The notes: generated by a model from the sequence alone, not told the origin. A stretch of 64,000 nt of DNA from Saussurea involucrata (GCA_033807775.1 CM066317.1:32739870-32803869); one strand, 5' to 3'; shown: positions 24,828 to 37,731, counted from the first letter of the stretch. Made by a program: numbers and translations.

Positions 24828-26551
24828 TGTAATAACCAGGTATTTTATCTAAATTAAAATATTAAGATTTTATAAGTTTTTATTTAGTATTTTATGGAGT
24901 TAGGAGTTAAGGGGTAAGTTTTAATTTAATAATAAAAGTATAGGGTTATGTTTTGCCAACTAGGGTAAGCTTGAGGTTTAAATGGTCTTTTTGTCAAACC
25001 TTTCCCCCACCGCCTCTTTTCCACCTCATGTACAGGAGGTGTCAATTTTTAACACTTATAGCAAAAGTGTGAGTGTGTGTTTGTGTGGTGTATTCGGTTG
25101 AGAGAGGGAGATCGAGAGAAAGGCTAAAGGAAAGAAGGAAGTTATTTGAAGTTATTTGAAGTGGCTCTAGGAACAATCTGAAGTAATTAGGTAAGCAATC
25201 CATACCTTTTACATGTTTTAATTTCTCAAAGTGTTCTTGAAATTACTAGTTTAAGTTCTTGGTGGGTTTTGTTAAAAATGGATGTTTTGGGGAGTTTAAG
25301 CTTAAGGTTAGGTTGTGCTAATGGTCTTAAACATATCTGCACTTTTACAGTAGCTTGCATAGAGTAAAAGTACAAAAATCTGGGTTTTAGGATGAAACAG
25401 TGAACTGTGACATTCATCGAAGTCGCAATAGAGGACTGCGACATTCAACGAAGTCGCAATGGTCAATTGCGATTTGGGCTTGAAGTCGCAATGGTCGTTT
25501 GCGACTTGGATTGGAATCGCAGTAGTTGATTGCGATTTGGGATTGGAATCGCAGTAGTTGATTGCGATTTGAGATTGGAATCGCAGTAGTTGATTGCGAT
25601 TTGGGTTTGGGATCGCAGTAGTTGATTGCGACTTAGGATGGAGTCGCAATAGTGGGTTGCGATTTCGGGGTGAAGTCGCAGTAAGAGGTTGCGACTTTGT
25701 ACTGTTCATCACGGTTGCGACTTGTACTGTTCATTGCGATTTCATGTTATTTTGGGTTGCGATTTGAATTGAGAATTTTGTAAGTTTTAGTGTTTAAAGA
25801 GATATTTGGTATTTTATCTGATTTCAGATTCTGTGAAGGATCAACATACGTGAATTATCTTGGAAGAGTTTTTGTGATAAACACACGAGGTGAGTTTTAC
25901 TTTAAAAATTATATTTTTACTGGAATGCAATATGTGATTAACAAATGTTTGATGATGTGTATGAATATGTCATACGTGAGTAATTATAATATATTGAGAT
26001 ATTATAATTACGTGAGTATTATATGAAAATATAATACGTGGCCGGGCTTAGGACCGGTGTGATAAATTGGCTCGCAGCCAATTGTTATTGGCCATTGGTG
26101 GAGGGATAAGGTGGTATGTGAAAGGTATGTTGTGTGAATTGCATTTGGTATTATTTTACGTGTGATGTAAATGTATTTATATAAAAGTGTGTATTTATAT
26201 AAATGAATTTTAATGATTTCCAAATATCAGGGATTTACTCACTAGACCCTTAGGTCTAACCCTCATTTTTGTTTTAAAAATTTGTATTCCAGGTGGTGGT
26301 ACCAGTAAGTAAATGATTAGATTACTTGGTGGATAGCTATGTGGAATGATGATCATTATGAAGTTGATGATACTTTTTGTACTTAAATTTCAGTTATTAG
26401 CTATTATCAGATCTAAATGGGATCAAGTTTGTACTGAATTTTATATTCGTTAGATCAGACTTTGGGACCAAATGTGTAATGTGAATGATTTTGTTGAAAC
26501 CCTGTTATGAATTATATGTTATATGTATGTTTTGTTTTACGGGATGTTACT
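24828..26551 (+). repeat. G2 5' LTR
   Basis: TGTAATAACC...GTTACT. The last base is T where the 3' LTR has A, and three bases near the start are absent compared with 31422. Contains the TCGCA/TGCGA array (25415-25760), a donor GAGGTGAGT at 25887-25895 and the hairpin TAGACCCTTAGGTCTA at 26243-26258. Confidence 0.95.
25415..25760 (+). repeat. 32-bp repeats with AATCGCA/TGCGATT inverted pairs
   Basis: Four or more units of period 32 bp plus diverged flanking units. Each has AATCGCA and TGCGATT separated by nine bases, so every unit can fold into a small stem-loop. The copy in the 3' LTR lies at about 32010-32360. The frames read across it on the minus strand (TAIPNPNRNQLL-like) are repeat artefacts. 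Confidence 0.85.
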
Positions 26552-26553
26552 GA

Positions 26554-26565
26554 TGGTATCAGAGC
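26554..26565 (+). other. G2 primer binding site
   Basis: TGGTATCAGAGC two bases after the LTR; initiator-Met tRNA. The leader inverted repeat ATTACAC/GTGTAAT is at 26702-26722. Confidence 0.9.
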
Positions 26566-26814
26566 CCTAGTTTAAGGGATTTAGGTATTAGTATCAGTAC
26601 CTAGACTTAAACTGCATGTGAAGTAGGATGTCCCGATTAAATTAGAACCTGGGGATATTAAGTATAAAAGGTAGAAGGAACATCATGTAAGGTAATTTCA
26701 AATTACACCAGGCCAGTGTAATTATGATCTTACAGGTACATGTTTGAACTGGAATATCTTATTATATGGGGTATGTGCTTATGTGTGTATATTAACCTTG
26801 TTTGAATCCACAGA

Positions 26815-29800
26815 ATGGCGAGTGGCACCAGACAAGGGAATCAGGGAAGAGGAAGGAATTCAAGTGGAGGAAATCCGCCGTTAGGAGCAGGGGGAAGAGG
26901 AGGAGATCGTGGTAGAGGTAGAACTGGAAGGGGAACAGGAGGCCGAACTGGAGGTAGAACACAACAGCATGGTACAGAGTTTGTTACACGAGATGATCTG
27001 ACTGCTGAAATGGGAAGATTACAGGATAGCATACAAGCCATGTTCGAACGTAATTGTCTTAATGAAACTGAAAGACCAGATCCGGAACATGAAGTGGAGA
27101 TACCACTTACCTCTACTGTTCTACCAGAGGTGAAAAGGTGCGATTATAAAATGTTTCTTAGTTGTAAGCCCCCTACATACTCAGGAGATCGGGATCCGGT
27201 AAAGGCGATGAGATGGCTGAAAGAAATAGAGGCCATCTTCAAGACGTGTAAATGTGCTGAAGAAGACAAAGTGCTTTATGGAGCTGCGATGCTGAAAGGG
27301 GATGCTCTGTATTGGTGGGATGCTCATACAGAATCGAGAGGAGCGGATGTATATACTACTTTTTCATGGGAGGAATTCGTGTTAGCTTTCACAACGCACT
27401 TCTGTCCACAAGCCGCTGTCAGACAGTTAGAAGAAGAATTCAGGAATCTACAACAAGGAAATCTGTCCATTAGAGATTATACTGCACGATTTTTGGAGAA
27501 GTCTCGTTTTGCAGGATATTATGTTGCTACAGATAAGATGAAGATGGAGAGGTTTATTTATGGGTTGAATTCCGAAGTTCGAAGATTGGTGACTGCCACA
27601 GGGCCAAATACTTTTACAGCTGCGGTGGATGCTGCCGAGAATGTGGAAAGAGATAATAAAAGAGATACTGGCGATAAGAGCTTAGGAAAAAGAAAATGGG
27701 AAGGACCACCACAGGATTCAAGGAAACCTAGATTTCAGAGGTTTGACAACCGTCCGTCATTTCGACCAACAGAAAGACCATGTTCAAAGTGTAATAGTTA
27801 CCATCAGGGAAATTGCCAAGTAGAGTCGCGGGTTTGCTTTAAATGTGGGAAAACGGGTCATGTTGTTAAAGACTGTCGAGTAACACGGTTTTGCTTTTTG
27901 TGCAACTCTCCGGATCACCTCCAATCAGACTGTCCGCGAGGCAGAATACAATCAGGGGGTACATCGGGGAAACCGGCCATTACGAGACCAGTAGTTCCAA
28001 GAATAGAACCGCCGAGAACGAGGGGTCGTACGTTCCAAATGACAGCTAAAGAGGCGGAGGAAACTCCTGATGTGGTCACAGGTACATTTTTCATAAACTC
28101 CACGCGTGCAAAAGTGTTATTTGATTCCGGTGCAAACCGATCTTTTGTGTCTCCTTCTTTTGCTGCTCACATGCATTTAGAGCCTAAAATGTTAAAACAT
28201 GCTTTATTAGTAGACACTGCAAATGATAACCAAGTGGCAGTTAAAGAGGTTTTTGATTGTTGTATGATAAATATAGAGGGATGTGGAGTAACGATACAAC
28301 TGTTTCCAATAGCTTTGATCGAATTTGATGTGGTAGTAGGAATGGATTGGCTAGCTGAGAATCAGGCTAATATAGTTTGTGATAAGAAAATAATCCACGT
28401 TGTTTTACCCGATAAGAGAGCGGTAGTGATTTATGGAGATCGTAAGAATCATCAGTCCAGTCTTATATCTATGGTAAAAGCCCGTAAATGTGTTAATAAG
28501 GGTTGCTCTAGTTATCTAGCCTATGTGATAGATAGTAGGCCTGAAAAGTGTAAGCTGGAAGATATGTCCATTGTCAGTGAATACCCAGAAGTTTTTCCTG
28601 AAGACTTGAATAGTCTTCCTCCTGTTAGGCAAGTAGAATTTGGAATAGACCTAGTACCTGGAGCCAATCCCATCGCTCGTGCGCCGTACAGATTAGCACC
28701 ACCAGAAATGAAAGAAATGATGTCACAGCTTCAAGATTTATCTGATAAGGGCTTCATCAGACCCAGCTCATCGCCTTGGGGTGCACCAGTTTTATTTGTG
28801 AAGAAGAAAGACGGTTCAATGAGAATGTGTATCGATTATCGGGAGCTGAACAAACGCACGATCAAGAACAAGTATCCACTCCCAAGAATTGATGACCTTT
28901 TTGATCAATTAGTTGGAGCTTGTTACTTCTCAAAGATTGATCTCAGATCTGGCTACCATCAGTTGAAGGTTAAGGAGGAGGACGTTTTAAAGACTGCTTT
29001 TCGCACGAGATACGGCCACTACGAATTTTTGGTAATGCCTTTTGGATTGACGAATGCTCCAGCCGCTTTTATGGATCTGATGAATCGGGTATGTAAGCCA
29101 TATCTCGATAAATTTGTTATTGTGTTTATTGATGATATACTTATTTATTCCCGATCCAAAGAGGATCATGCGCAACATCTTCGTTTGATTTTGGAATTAC
29201 TGAAGAAAGAAAAGTTGTACGCTAAGTTCTCTAAATGTGAATTCTGGTTGCGGGAAGTTCAGTTTTTGGGTCATGTAGTTTCAGAGAAGGGTATACAAGT
29301 TGATCCAGCGAAAGTGGAAGCAATTGAAAGATGGGAACCGCCGAAGACGGCAACCGAAGTACGCAGTTTTCTGGGTCTAGCTGGATACTATCGGAAGTTC
29401 ATAAAAGACTTTTCTCGAATCGCGACACCATTGACTAAGTTAACTCGGAAGAATTTAAAGTTTGAATGGAAAGCAGAACAAGATGAGGCATTCAGAATAT
29501 TGAAAGAGAAACTCTGCAGCGCGCCGATATTAGCATTGTCAGAAGGTTCTGATGATTTTGTGGTCTACAGTGATGCTTCTAAGTTGGGATTGGGATGTGT
29601 ACTCATGCAACGTGGGAAGGTGATTGCCTATGCTTCGCGTCAATTAAAGGATCACGAAAGACAATATCCTACCCATGATATGGAGCTTGCAGCAGTTGTC
29701 TTCGCATTAAAGATTTGGAGGCATTATCTTTATGGTTCTAAATGTCAAATTTTCACGGACCATAAAAGTCTTCAACATCTTTTCGATCAAAAGGAACTGA

Positions 29801-31386
29801 ATATGAGACAAAGAAGATGGTTGGAATTGGTAAATGATTATGATTGTGAAATTCTATATCACCCAGGGAAAGCGAACGTGGTGGCAGATGCGTTAAGTCG
29901 TCAAGAAAGAAGCGGAACAATAAAAGCTATATCGTTACGAGCTGAGCTCCTTCCTAATATTTTTGATGAATTGTTGAAATGCCAAATAGATGCTTATCAA
30001 GAGGAAAGTTTGAAGTCAGAACGGTTGGTCGGGATATCAGCATTGCTTGGGAAAGATGACCGTGGGTTGTTGTGTATGGGAAACAGAATCTGGGTACCTC
30101 GTTTGGGTGGATTACGGGATCGTGTACTACAAGAAGCTCATCAATCTCGATTTTCTATTCATCCAGGTACGAATAAAATGTATAGAGATTTGAAACAATT
30201 CTATTGGTGGCCGGGAATGAAGAGAAGTGTTTCTAAGTATGTAGAAGATTGTACTACCTGCAAGAAAGTAAAGATTGAACATCAGAAACCGTTTGGTCAG
30301 TTACAACGACTAGATATACCAATGTGGAAATGGGATCAGATCACTACTGATTTCATTACCAAATTGCCAAGAACTTCAAAGGGATTCGATTCTATTTGGG
30401 TGATTGTGGATAGGTTGACGAAGTCTGTTCATTTCTTGCCAATAAAAGAAACTGATTCTTTGGAACGTTTAGCTAAGTTGTACATTAATGAAATAGTAAC
30501 TCGACATGGAGTTCCAATCTCGATTATTTCCGATCGAGATAGTCGTTTTACTTCTAGGTTTTGGAGAAGCTTTCAAAAGGAGATGGGAACGCAGATAAAG
30601 TTGAGCACAGCATATCATCCACAGACTGACAGGCAGAGTGAAAGAACAATCCAAACTTTAGAGGATATGCTTCGGGCTTGTATAGTTGATTTTGGGGGAT
30701 CATGGGATAAACATCTGCCTTTGATAGAATTCGCCTACAACAACAGTTATCATGCCAGCTTTCAGGCGGCTCCGTTTGAAGTATTGTATGGAAGAAAATG
30801 TCGAACGCCTTTGTGTTGGAATGAAGTGGGGGAGAAGCAATTGGCAGGGCCAGAAATAGTACAGTTAACAGCAGATAAGATTACTCAGATTCGGGATAGA
30901 TTGAAAATGGCTCAAGACAGACAGAAAAGTTATGCAGATCGACGCCGAAAACCGTTGGAATTTCAGGTTGGGGAATTCGTAATGTTAAAAGTTTCGCCTT
31001 GGAAAGGAGTCATACGTTTTGGGAAGCAAGGTAAACTCATTCCGCGTTATATTGGACCATTTGAAATTACGGAAAGAATTGGTGAAGTAGCTTACAGATT
31101 GAATCTTCCGCCAGAATTAAGCAGAATTCACAACGCGTTCCATGTATCGAATTTTCGAAAATGTTTGGTGACATCAGATCAGGCAGTCTCTCTACCGGAT
31201 ATTCAGGTTGATGAAAAGCTAAACTATGTGGAGGAACCGGAAGCAATAGTTGATCACAAGGTTAAAGTATTAAGGAATAAGGAGATCAGGCAGGTAAAGG
31301 TTCAGTGGAAACATCATCAAGGTCAGGATGCGACATGGGAATCAGAAGCTGAAATGAGAGCCAAATACCCTCATCTGTTCGCTTAA
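26815..31386 (+). CDS. G2 Gag-Pol polyprotein with chromodomain
   Basis: 1523 codons without a stop, starting MASGTRQ right after an acceptor-like CCACAG. Approximate residue positions: Gag 100-300; Cys/His knuckles 323-380, including [14 protein letters not shown]; aspartic protease DSGAN at 437; reverse transcriptase 620-830 with FIDD at 772-774; RNase H with YSDAS near 920; integrase HHCC zinc region from 1109 and catalytic D1179, D1240, E1276 (D-35-E spacing); C-terminal chromodomain about 1475-1520, ending KYPHLF. The chromodomain is expected to steer integration to heterochromatin. One oddity: in the usually conserved TDGQSE segment of integrase the Gly is Arg (TDRQSE), which could impair activity. 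Confidence 0.97.
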   Translation: MASGTRQGNQGRGRNSSGGNPPLGAGGRGGDRGRGRTGRGTGGRTGGRTQQHGTEFVTRDDLTAEMGRLQDSIQAMFERNCLNETERPDPEHEVEIPLTSTVLPEVKRCDYKMFLSCKPPTYSGDRDPVKAMRWLKEIEAIFKTCKCAEEDKVLYGAAMLKGDALYWWDAHTESRGADVYTTFSWEEFVLAFTTHFCPQAAVRQLEEEFRNLQQGNLSIRDYTARFLEKSRFAGYYVATDKMKMERFIYGLNSEVRRLVTATGPNTFTAAVDAAENVERDNKRDTGDKSLGKRKWEGPPQDSRKPRFQRFDNRPSFRPTERPCSKCNSYHQGNCQVESRVCFKCGKTGHVVKDCRVTRFCFLCNSPDHLQSDCPRGRIQSGGTSGKPAITRPVVPRIEPPRTRGRTFQMTAKEAEETPDVVTGTFFINSTRAKVLFDSGANRSFVSPSFAAHMHLEPKMLKHALLVDTANDNQVAVKEVFDCCMINIEGCGVTIQLFPIALIEFDVVVGMDWLAENQANIVCDKKIIHVVLPDKRAVVIYGDRKNHQSSLISMVKARKCVNKGCSSYLAYVIDSRPEKCKLEDMSIVSEYPEVFPEDLNSLPPVRQVEFGIDLVPGANPIARAPYRLAPPEMKEMMSQLQDLSDKGFIRPSSSPWGAPVLFVKKKDGSMRMCIDYRELNKRTIKNKYPLPRIDDLFDQLVGACYFSKIDLRSGYHQLKVKEEDVLKTAFRTRYGHYEFLVMPFGLTNAPAAFMDLMNRVCKPYLDKFVIVFIDDILIYSRSKEDHAQHLRLILELLKKEKLYAKFSKCEFWLREVQFLGHVVSEKGIQVDPAKVEAIERWEPPKTATEVRSFLGLAGYYRKFIKDFSRIATPLTKLTRKNLKFEWKAEQDEAFRILKEKLCSAPILALSEGSDDFVVYSDASKLGLGCVLMQRGKVIAYASRQLKDHERQYPTHDMELAAVVFALKIWRHYLYGSKCQIFTDHKSLQHLFDQKELNMRQRRWLELVNDYDCEILYHPGKANVVADALSRQERSGTIKAISLRAELLPNIFDELLKCQIDAYQEESLKSERLVGISALLGKDDRGLLCMGNRIWVPRLGGLRDRVLQEAHQSRFSIHPGTNKMYRDLKQFYWWPGMKRSVSKYVEDCTTCKKVKIEHQKPFGQLQRLDIPMWKWDQITTDFITKLPRTSKGFDSIWVIVDRLTKSVHFLPIKETDSLERLAKLYINEIVTRHGVPISIISDRDSRFTSRFWRSFQKEMGTQIKLSTAYHPQTDRQSERTIQTLEDMLRACIVDFGGSWDKHLPLIEFAYNNSYHASFQAAPFEVLYGRKCRTPLCWNEVGEKQLAGPEIVQLTADKITQIRDRLKMAQDRQKSYADRRRKPLEFQVGEFVMLKVSPWKGVIRFGKQGKLIPRYIGPFEITERIGEVAYRLNLPPELSRIHNAFHVSNFRKCLVTSDQAVSLPDIQVDEKLNYVEEPEAIVDHKVKVLRNKEIRQVKVQWKHHQGQDATWESEAEMRAKYPHLFA

Positions 31387-31411
31387 TCGAATTCCGGGAC
31401 GGAATTCTTTT

Positions 31412-31421
31412 AAGGGGGAGA
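31412..31421 (+). other. G2 polypurine tract
   Basis: AAGGGGGAGA directly before the 3' LTR. Confidence 0.9.
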
Positions 31422-33149
31422 TGTTATAATAACCAGGTATTTTATCTAAATTAAAATATTAAGATTTTATAAGTTTTTATTTATTATTTTATGGAGTTAG
31501 GAGTTAAGGGGTAAGTTTTAATTTAATAATAAAAGTATAGGGTTATGTTTTGCCAACTAGGGTAAGCTTGAGGTTTAAATGGTCTTTTTGTCAAACCTTT
31601 CCCCCACCGCCTCTTTTCCACCTCATGTACAGGAGGTGTCAATTTTTAACACTTATAGCAAAAGTGTGAGTGTGTGTTTGTGTGGTGTATTCGGTTGAGA
31701 GAGGGAGATCGAGAGAAAGGCTAAAGGAAAGAAGGAAGTTATTTGAAGTTATTTGAAGTGGCTCTAGGAACAATCTGAAGTAATTAAGGTAAGCAATCCA
31801 TACCTTTTATATGTTTTAATTTCTCAAAGTGTTCTTGAAATTACTAGTTTAAGTTCTTGGTGGGTTTTGTTAAAAATGGATGTTTTGGGGAGTTTAAGCT
31901 TAAGGTTAGGTTGTGCTAATGGTCTTAAACATATCTGCACTTTTACAGTAGCTTGCATAGAGTAAAAGTACAAAAATCTGGGTGTTAGGATGAAACAGTG
32001 AACTGTGACATTCATCGAAGTCGCAATAGAGGACTGCGACATTCAACGAAGTCGCAATGGTCGATTGCGATTTGGGCTTGAAGTCGCAATGGTCGTTTGC
32101 GACTTGGATTGGAATCGCAGTAGTTGATTGCGATTTGGGATTGGAATCGCAGTAGTTGATTGCGATTTGAGATTGGAATCGCAGTAGTTGATTGCGATTT
32201 GGGTTTGGGATCGCAATAGTTGATTGCGACTTAGGATGGAGTCGCAATAGTGGGTTGCGATTTCGGGGTGAAGTCGCAGTAAGAGGTTGCGACTTTGTAC
32301 TGTTCATCACGGTTGCGACTTGTACTGTTCATTGCGATTTCATGTTATTTTGGGTTGCGATTTGAATTGAGAATTTTGTAAGTTTTAGTGTTTAAAGAGA
32401 TATTTGGTATTTTATCTGATTTCAGATTCTGTGAAGGATCAACATACGTGAATTATCTTGGAAGAGTTTTTGTGATAAACACACGAGGTGAGTTTTACTT
32501 TAAAAATTATATTTTTACTGGAATGCAATATGTGATTAACAAATGTTTGATGATGTGTATGAATATGTCATACGTGAGTAATTATAATATATTGAGATAT
32601 TATAATTACGTGAGTATTATATGAAAATATAATACGTGGCCGGGCTTAGGACTGGTGTGATAAATTGGCTCGCAGCCAATTGTTATTGGCCATTGGTGGA
32701 GGGATAAGGTGGTATGTGAAAGGTATGTTGTGTGAATTGCATTTGGTATTATTTTACGTGTGATGTAAATGTATTTATATAAAAGTGTGTATTTATATAA
32801 ATGAATTTTAATGATTTCCAAATATCAGGGATTTACTCACTAGACCCTTAGGTCTAACCCTCATTTTTGTTTTAAAAATCTGTATTCCAGGTGGTGGTAC
32901 CAGTAAGTAAATGATTAGATTACTTGGTGGATAGCTATGTGGAATGATGATCATTATGAAGTTGATGATACTTTTTGTACTTAAATTTCAGTTATTAGCT
33001 ATTATCAGATCTAAATGGGATCAAGTTTGTACTGAATTTTATATTCGTTAGATCAGACTTTGGGACCAAATGTGTAATGTGAATGATTTTGTTGAAACCC
33101 TGTTATGAATTATATGTTATATGTATGTTTTGTTTTACGGGATGTTACA
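31422..33149 (+). repeat. G2 3' LTR
   Basis: TGTTATAATAACC...GTTACA, about 99.4 percent identical to the 5' LTR by my count by eye. Followed by the target duplication GCTGT. Confidence 0.95.
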
Positions 33150-33154
33150 GCTGT

Positions 33155-34028
33155 CCGGAAAGTTCATGATTGTCCGGGTAGTTTGAGGTGTCTGGATACT
33201 TCAGCTGTTTGGTCATTTTGAGGATAAGAGTTATATAGGTGTATCTAGAGTCCTTAGCCTGCTAGTAAGTCTTATACATAAGTTGGTAAGGAGATATTTG
33301 TATGTAAATGGTTTCAGATTCTGAGAATTTTGGATAAAGGATCGGATAGCTCGGAGAAAGGCTTGGAAGCGTATTTTAAGCATTCAAGGTGAGTTTTTAC
33401 TTTAAAACGTTCTTAAACTGGGATACGTATATGTGTGGTTTGAGTATGTGATAGATGTGTGATTCTGTGTGTTCATGTTGAAATATAATATATTGAGATA
33501 TTGTATTTACATAAGAATTATACTAAACAATAATACGACTGGCCGGGCTTAGGACCGGTGTGTTGGTTGTAGTTGTTGTACAGTGTTGATTGGTTGTAGT
33601 TGTTGTACAACGTTGTTTATTAGTTGGCTTGCTACCAACTAGTTTGGCCATGGGAATGAGGAGAGATGAAAACAATGTACAAGTCTTGCTTGGTAGTTAA
33701 TCTTTGTGGTATAAGTATGTTTTATAAAAAGGATTTCTAAACTGACAGGGATTATCTCACTAGACCGTTTGGTCTAACCCTCATTTTCCTTTTCAAAAAT
33801 ATGTATTCCAGGTCAAGGATCTTTTGTTAGCAAAGGGAAGAATAAAGCATAGGAGGCGGTTGCTAGGTGACGAAGATTAGGATATGTTTACATTTCTGTA
33901 TTGTATAGTTTTTGAGACTTTGGGACCGAATGTGAATTATCATGTATTTTGTTATGAAAGTAACGACGTTGTGTATGAAATGTTAATTGTTATATATTAT
34001 GTATGTTATGGGATACCGGGTCGTTACA
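33155..34028 (+). repeat. G1 3' LTR, second part
   Basis: Continues the LTR after G2, matching 21576-22447, and ends GTTACA followed by ATGTG. Contains the donor AAGGTGAGT near 33390 and the hairpin TAGACCGTTTGGTCTA near 33762-33777. Confidence 0.9.
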
Positions 34029-34033
34029 ATGTG

Positions 34034-34440
34034 TCAGATAAGAATTGAATCATTAATAGAAATGATGAACGACGAAAACGAATTGGAATTCAAACGAGTG
34101 TACTTCCATCGAAAAATCAGCAAACATATGAGATATGGAAATAACTAAATCAATGAAGTATAACATGTGGCAATTCTGGAAATTATAAGCGAAGAAAAAC
34201 AAACACGAGTAAGTTTTTCAGAATAAATTACCACGATTCTTTGAATTCACTAAAAAAACTCATGTATGTGACAAATACCTTATACTCCCCCTCAAAAATG
34301 GCATAACCTTTGAATATTCGTCATGTGTTGTGAATAATATGAATTAAAGCGCACGTAACATTCCTGCAAAATAGATTAGAAGGAATTTGGTATCCATCCT
34401 TTGATGGATCCGAGCTCACTATGGGGGCTTCACCAAAGTA
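34034..34440 (-). mobile_element. C2 internal region, continued
   Basis: Resumes C2 after G1. Non-coding, with one more polypurine tract on the minus strand near 34287. I cannot find its 5' LTR or right boundary. Confidence 0.4.
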
Positions 34441-35206
34441 TGGAGGATGGATGCTTTACCGTCTCTATTCTATGTAAATAGTTATAATATATATATATAT
34501 ATAAAAAATTAAATATATAACATATAATATCAATTATTTTTTAATAGAAAAATAATACAAAACGTACAAAGGCAAAAATGCCAAAATAATACAAAACCTA
34601 CCGAGGCAAAAATGCCCCTCACTCTAATGAATTTTTAACAATGTTAGTGATAGGGACCTAAATCGTTTGCAACAATGCAACCACAAAGATCTATTTCGTT
34701 AGTTTGTCATATTAGGGACCCAACGTTAATTTCACGAAATCATGGACGAAAAATGTAATTCATTTTATAAAATAAAAACAGTAAATTTTATTTTTTTAAT
34801 AAAAAATTGAGACAAAAATCTAAAAAGACCAAAATGCCCTTGATCCTAACTGAACTTTAACAACGTTAGTTATAGGGATCCAAATCATAAAAAAATGCAA
34901 CTACCGAGACCAGTTCGTTAATTTTTCATTTTAAGGACCCAATATGTTATTTATAGTTTCAAAAGATTTCATAAACTCCATTCCTTTCAGAATACCTTTT
35001 TCAGTATTTCAGACATAGAATCTAACATTGACATTATTATGGAGATTTTTACCACAAAATTCATGAAAGCACATGGACGAAAAATGTAATTCACCCAATA
35101 TAATATATTTTGTTAAGGACGGGAACGAAAACCGTAACAAACGGCAAGCTAAAATATGATGAAAATTGTAATTAACAAATACTAAGGACTGAACCAAAAT
35201 TCAACT
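34441..35206. other. AT-rich spacer with MULE-end-like text
   Basis: An (AT)n run near 34488-34502, then two or three diverged direct repeats of phrases like TAGGGACCTAAATCG and TCGTTAATTTTTCAT (near 34648 and 34867). The composition resembles MULE terminal regions but I see no boundaries. No coding sequence. Confidence 0.35.
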
Positions 35207-35444
35207 AAAAAGTAAGAGTAAACTATGATTTTCGTCCCTGTGGTTTGATGTTTATAAGGATTTTCTACCTTGATCTTTTAAAATTGCTTTTTTCGTCCCT
35301 GTGCTTTATATTTTGCTTATATTGTCATCCCTCCATCCAACTTTGTTTAAATAAAGTGTTAACTCATCCAGAAAAATTACATACTTGGTCCTTGTGATAT
35401 ACAAATTCTTACATTTTATCTTTAAATTACGTAGTTTATATTTT

Positions 35445-35873
35445 GAGTAAATTATTGTTTTGGTCCCTGTGGTATGTCAAAAAAATACAAAATTGGTCCT
35501 TTAACTTCAAAAATTACCTTTTTGGTACCTGTGGTACGCATTTCGTTATGAAATTGGTCCCTCGAGCTGACGACCGTCTATTTCTTTCGTTATCTCGAGG
35601 GTAATATGGTCTTTTTACCCTTTCTCATTTATTTTAACATTTTTTTAATTAACTATAGAGTAATTTACAGTTTTGGTCCCTCAGTTTTTCCATTTTTCTT
35701 TTATTTTTTATTTGCTTGTCTTGAATCTTCATCTTCTTCAAGAAGATTATGAAGAACATGAAGAACACCATGAAGAAACCATAATAATCAAACTTTAAAT
35801 CCAATTCAATAAACACCAATAATATTTAACAATTCAAATTCAATCCTAAAAACATCATTTAAATCAAAACCCT
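35445..35873. mobile_element. Left half of an M1-type MULE
   Basis: Starts GAGTAAATTATTGTTTTGG and matches the left 430 bp of M1 (50678 onward), then breaks off where the palindromic element begins. Its right half is not seen. Confidence 0.65.
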
Positions 35874-37731
35874 TATAATCGTCTCTTCGATACGTTCGAA
35901 ATGAGCCCAATTTTGAATTTTTTTGGATTTATATATTTTAATATATATCATATACAGTTATACACTACATAAAAAAATATTTTTTATATTTAAAATTCAT
36001 ACCCTTATAGTTAATTATTTAATTTATGATACATCTCTTATTTTTTTTTTCAATTTTGTTTTACACTCCTATCGCATTAACATAATAATCATATATTAAC
36101 TAATTCATTAAATCGTTTTAAATTATTATTATTTGAATGTGTTTATAGATATCGTGAATGGCAATAGGAGAAGGTTTCACGAGAAGAATATTAAATGGGG
36201 TTTTGACAAGTTGGTATCACTGGACTCATTTAAGAATTGTGAAAATGAGTATTTGGCGAATGATGATTCATGTGTGTTTGGAGCTGAAGTATTTGCAGTT
36301 ACAGAGTATGCACAAAATGATCGATGTATTTCCAACGTAACTTAGATTAAAATTATCTCCTTCAGTTCAGTCCCATCCCGTCCCATCCAGTTCAGTCCCG
36401 TCCAGTTCCGTCCCGTCCCATCTAGTATGCGTACCAAACGCTACCTAAGAGTACCGTAAATTAAATAATTAACTATAGTTTGTCTAAATTGTAAATATTA
36501 AAAATATTTTGATGTAGTGTATAACTGTATATGATATATATTAATATATATAAATCAAAAAAATTCAAGATTGGGCTCATTTCGAACGTATCGAAGAGAC
36601 GATTATAATGGTGTAACTTATTAAAATTAAAACGTATTTTTTTAACGTATTTTTGTTGATAAACGATTATATGTGTTAAATGTAAAATTAAATTATTAAA
36701 CTAAAAGGTATAAAGTAAAGTTAGTAAATAAGTATAGAGGTTGAAAGTGTAAATATCAAATCAAAATCACAATTTCGAATTGAAATGTTACACTTTCAAC
36801 CCCTATACTTATTTACTAAATTTACTTTATACCTTTTAGTTTCATTATTTTAATTTTACATTTAACACATATAATCGTTTATTAACTAAAATACGTTTTA
36901 ATTTTAACAAATTACACCATTATAATCGTCTCTTCGATACGTTCGAAATGAGCAAAATCTTGAATTTTTTTGATTTATATATTTTAATATATATCATATA
37001 CACTACATCAAAATATTTTTAATATTTACAATTTATACCTTTATAGTTAATTATTTAATTTACGGTACTTTTAGGTAGCGTTTGGTACGCATACTAGATG
37101 GGACGGGACGGAACTGGACGGGACTGAACTGGATGAGACGGGACGGGACTGAACTGAAGGAGATAATTTTAATCTAAGTTACGTTGGAAATACATCGATC
37201 ATTTTGTGCATACTCTGTAACTGCAAATATTTCAGCTCCAAACACACATGAATCATCATTCGCCAAATACCCATTTTCACCTTCTCCTATTGCCATTCAT
37301 GATATCTATAAACACATTCAAATAATAATAATTTAAAACGATTTAATGAATTAGTTAATATATGATTATTATGTTAATGCGATAGGAGTGTAAAACAAAA
37401 TTGAAAAAAAAATAAGAGATGTACCATAAATTAAATAATTAACTATAAGGGTATGAATTTTAAATATAAAAAATATTTTTTTATGTAGTGTATAACTGTA
37501 TATGATATATATTAAAATATATAAATCCAAAAAAATTCAAGATTGGGCTCATTTCGAACGTATCGAAGAGACGATTATAATGGTGTAATTTGTTAAAATT
37601 AAAACGTATTTTTTTAACGTATTTTAGTTAATAAACGATTATATGTGTTAAATGTAAAATTAAAATAATGAAACTAAAAGGTATAAAGTAAATTTAGTAA
37701 ATAAGTATAGGGGTTGAAAGTGTAACATTTC
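35874..37731. repeat. 1.86-kb near-palindrome of two inverted elements
   Basis: Arm 35874-36752 is the inverse of arm 36782-37731, with 29 bases between. The right arm is a complete long-inverted-repeat element: GAAATGTTACACTTTC at 36782 and its complement ending at 37731. The left arm lacks about 130 bp of its outer end. Within each arm, ATCGTCTCTTCGATACG and its complement form the inner part of the terminal repeats. The left arm keeps about 70 bp (near 36174-36240) that the right arm has lost. The short frames near 36133-36345 show no recognisable domain. Confidence 0.8.

Larger units (their letters stand above)
24828..33149 (+). mobile_element. Gypsy chromovirus G2, apparently intact
   Basis: 8.3-kb Ty3/gypsy element inside the 3' LTR of G1, with flanking duplication GCTGT (24823-24827 and 33150-33154). 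LTRs are 1724 and 1728 bp and I count only about ten differences by eye, so insertion is recent. A single uninterrupted gag-pol frame, primer site and polypurine tract are all present. The domain order and C-terminal chromodomain fit the Tekay/Del branch of plant chromoviruses. It is the youngest layer of the nest. Confidence 0.95.
20937..34028 (+). mobile_element. Gypsy element G1, Gag-only, carrying G2
   Basis: Full-length element with flanking duplication ATGTG (20932-20936 and 34029-34033). Order: 5' LTR 20937-22447, primer site, leader, gag, a short pol scar, polypurine tract 24179-24191, and a 3' LTR starting at 24192. The 3' LTR is split by G2, with its second part at 33155-34028. Pol is deleted from the protease to the last codons, leaving a TR-GAG-like non-autonomous element. 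G2 is a relative with complete Pol and could act in trans. The two G1 LTRs look very similar by eye, so it is fairly young. Confidence 0.9.

Noticed and set aside
25308..25712. 134-codon minus-strand frame, present again at 31906-32310
   Set aside because: LTR repeat artefact, same array read on the opposite strand.
25415..25760. CRISPR-like spaced repeats
   Set aside because: Period-32 units without unique spacers, inside a plant LTR and repeated in its partner LTR.
36133..36345. 70-codon frame inside the palindrome
   Set aside because: Not preserved in the opposite arm, which lacks part of it; no recognisable motif.
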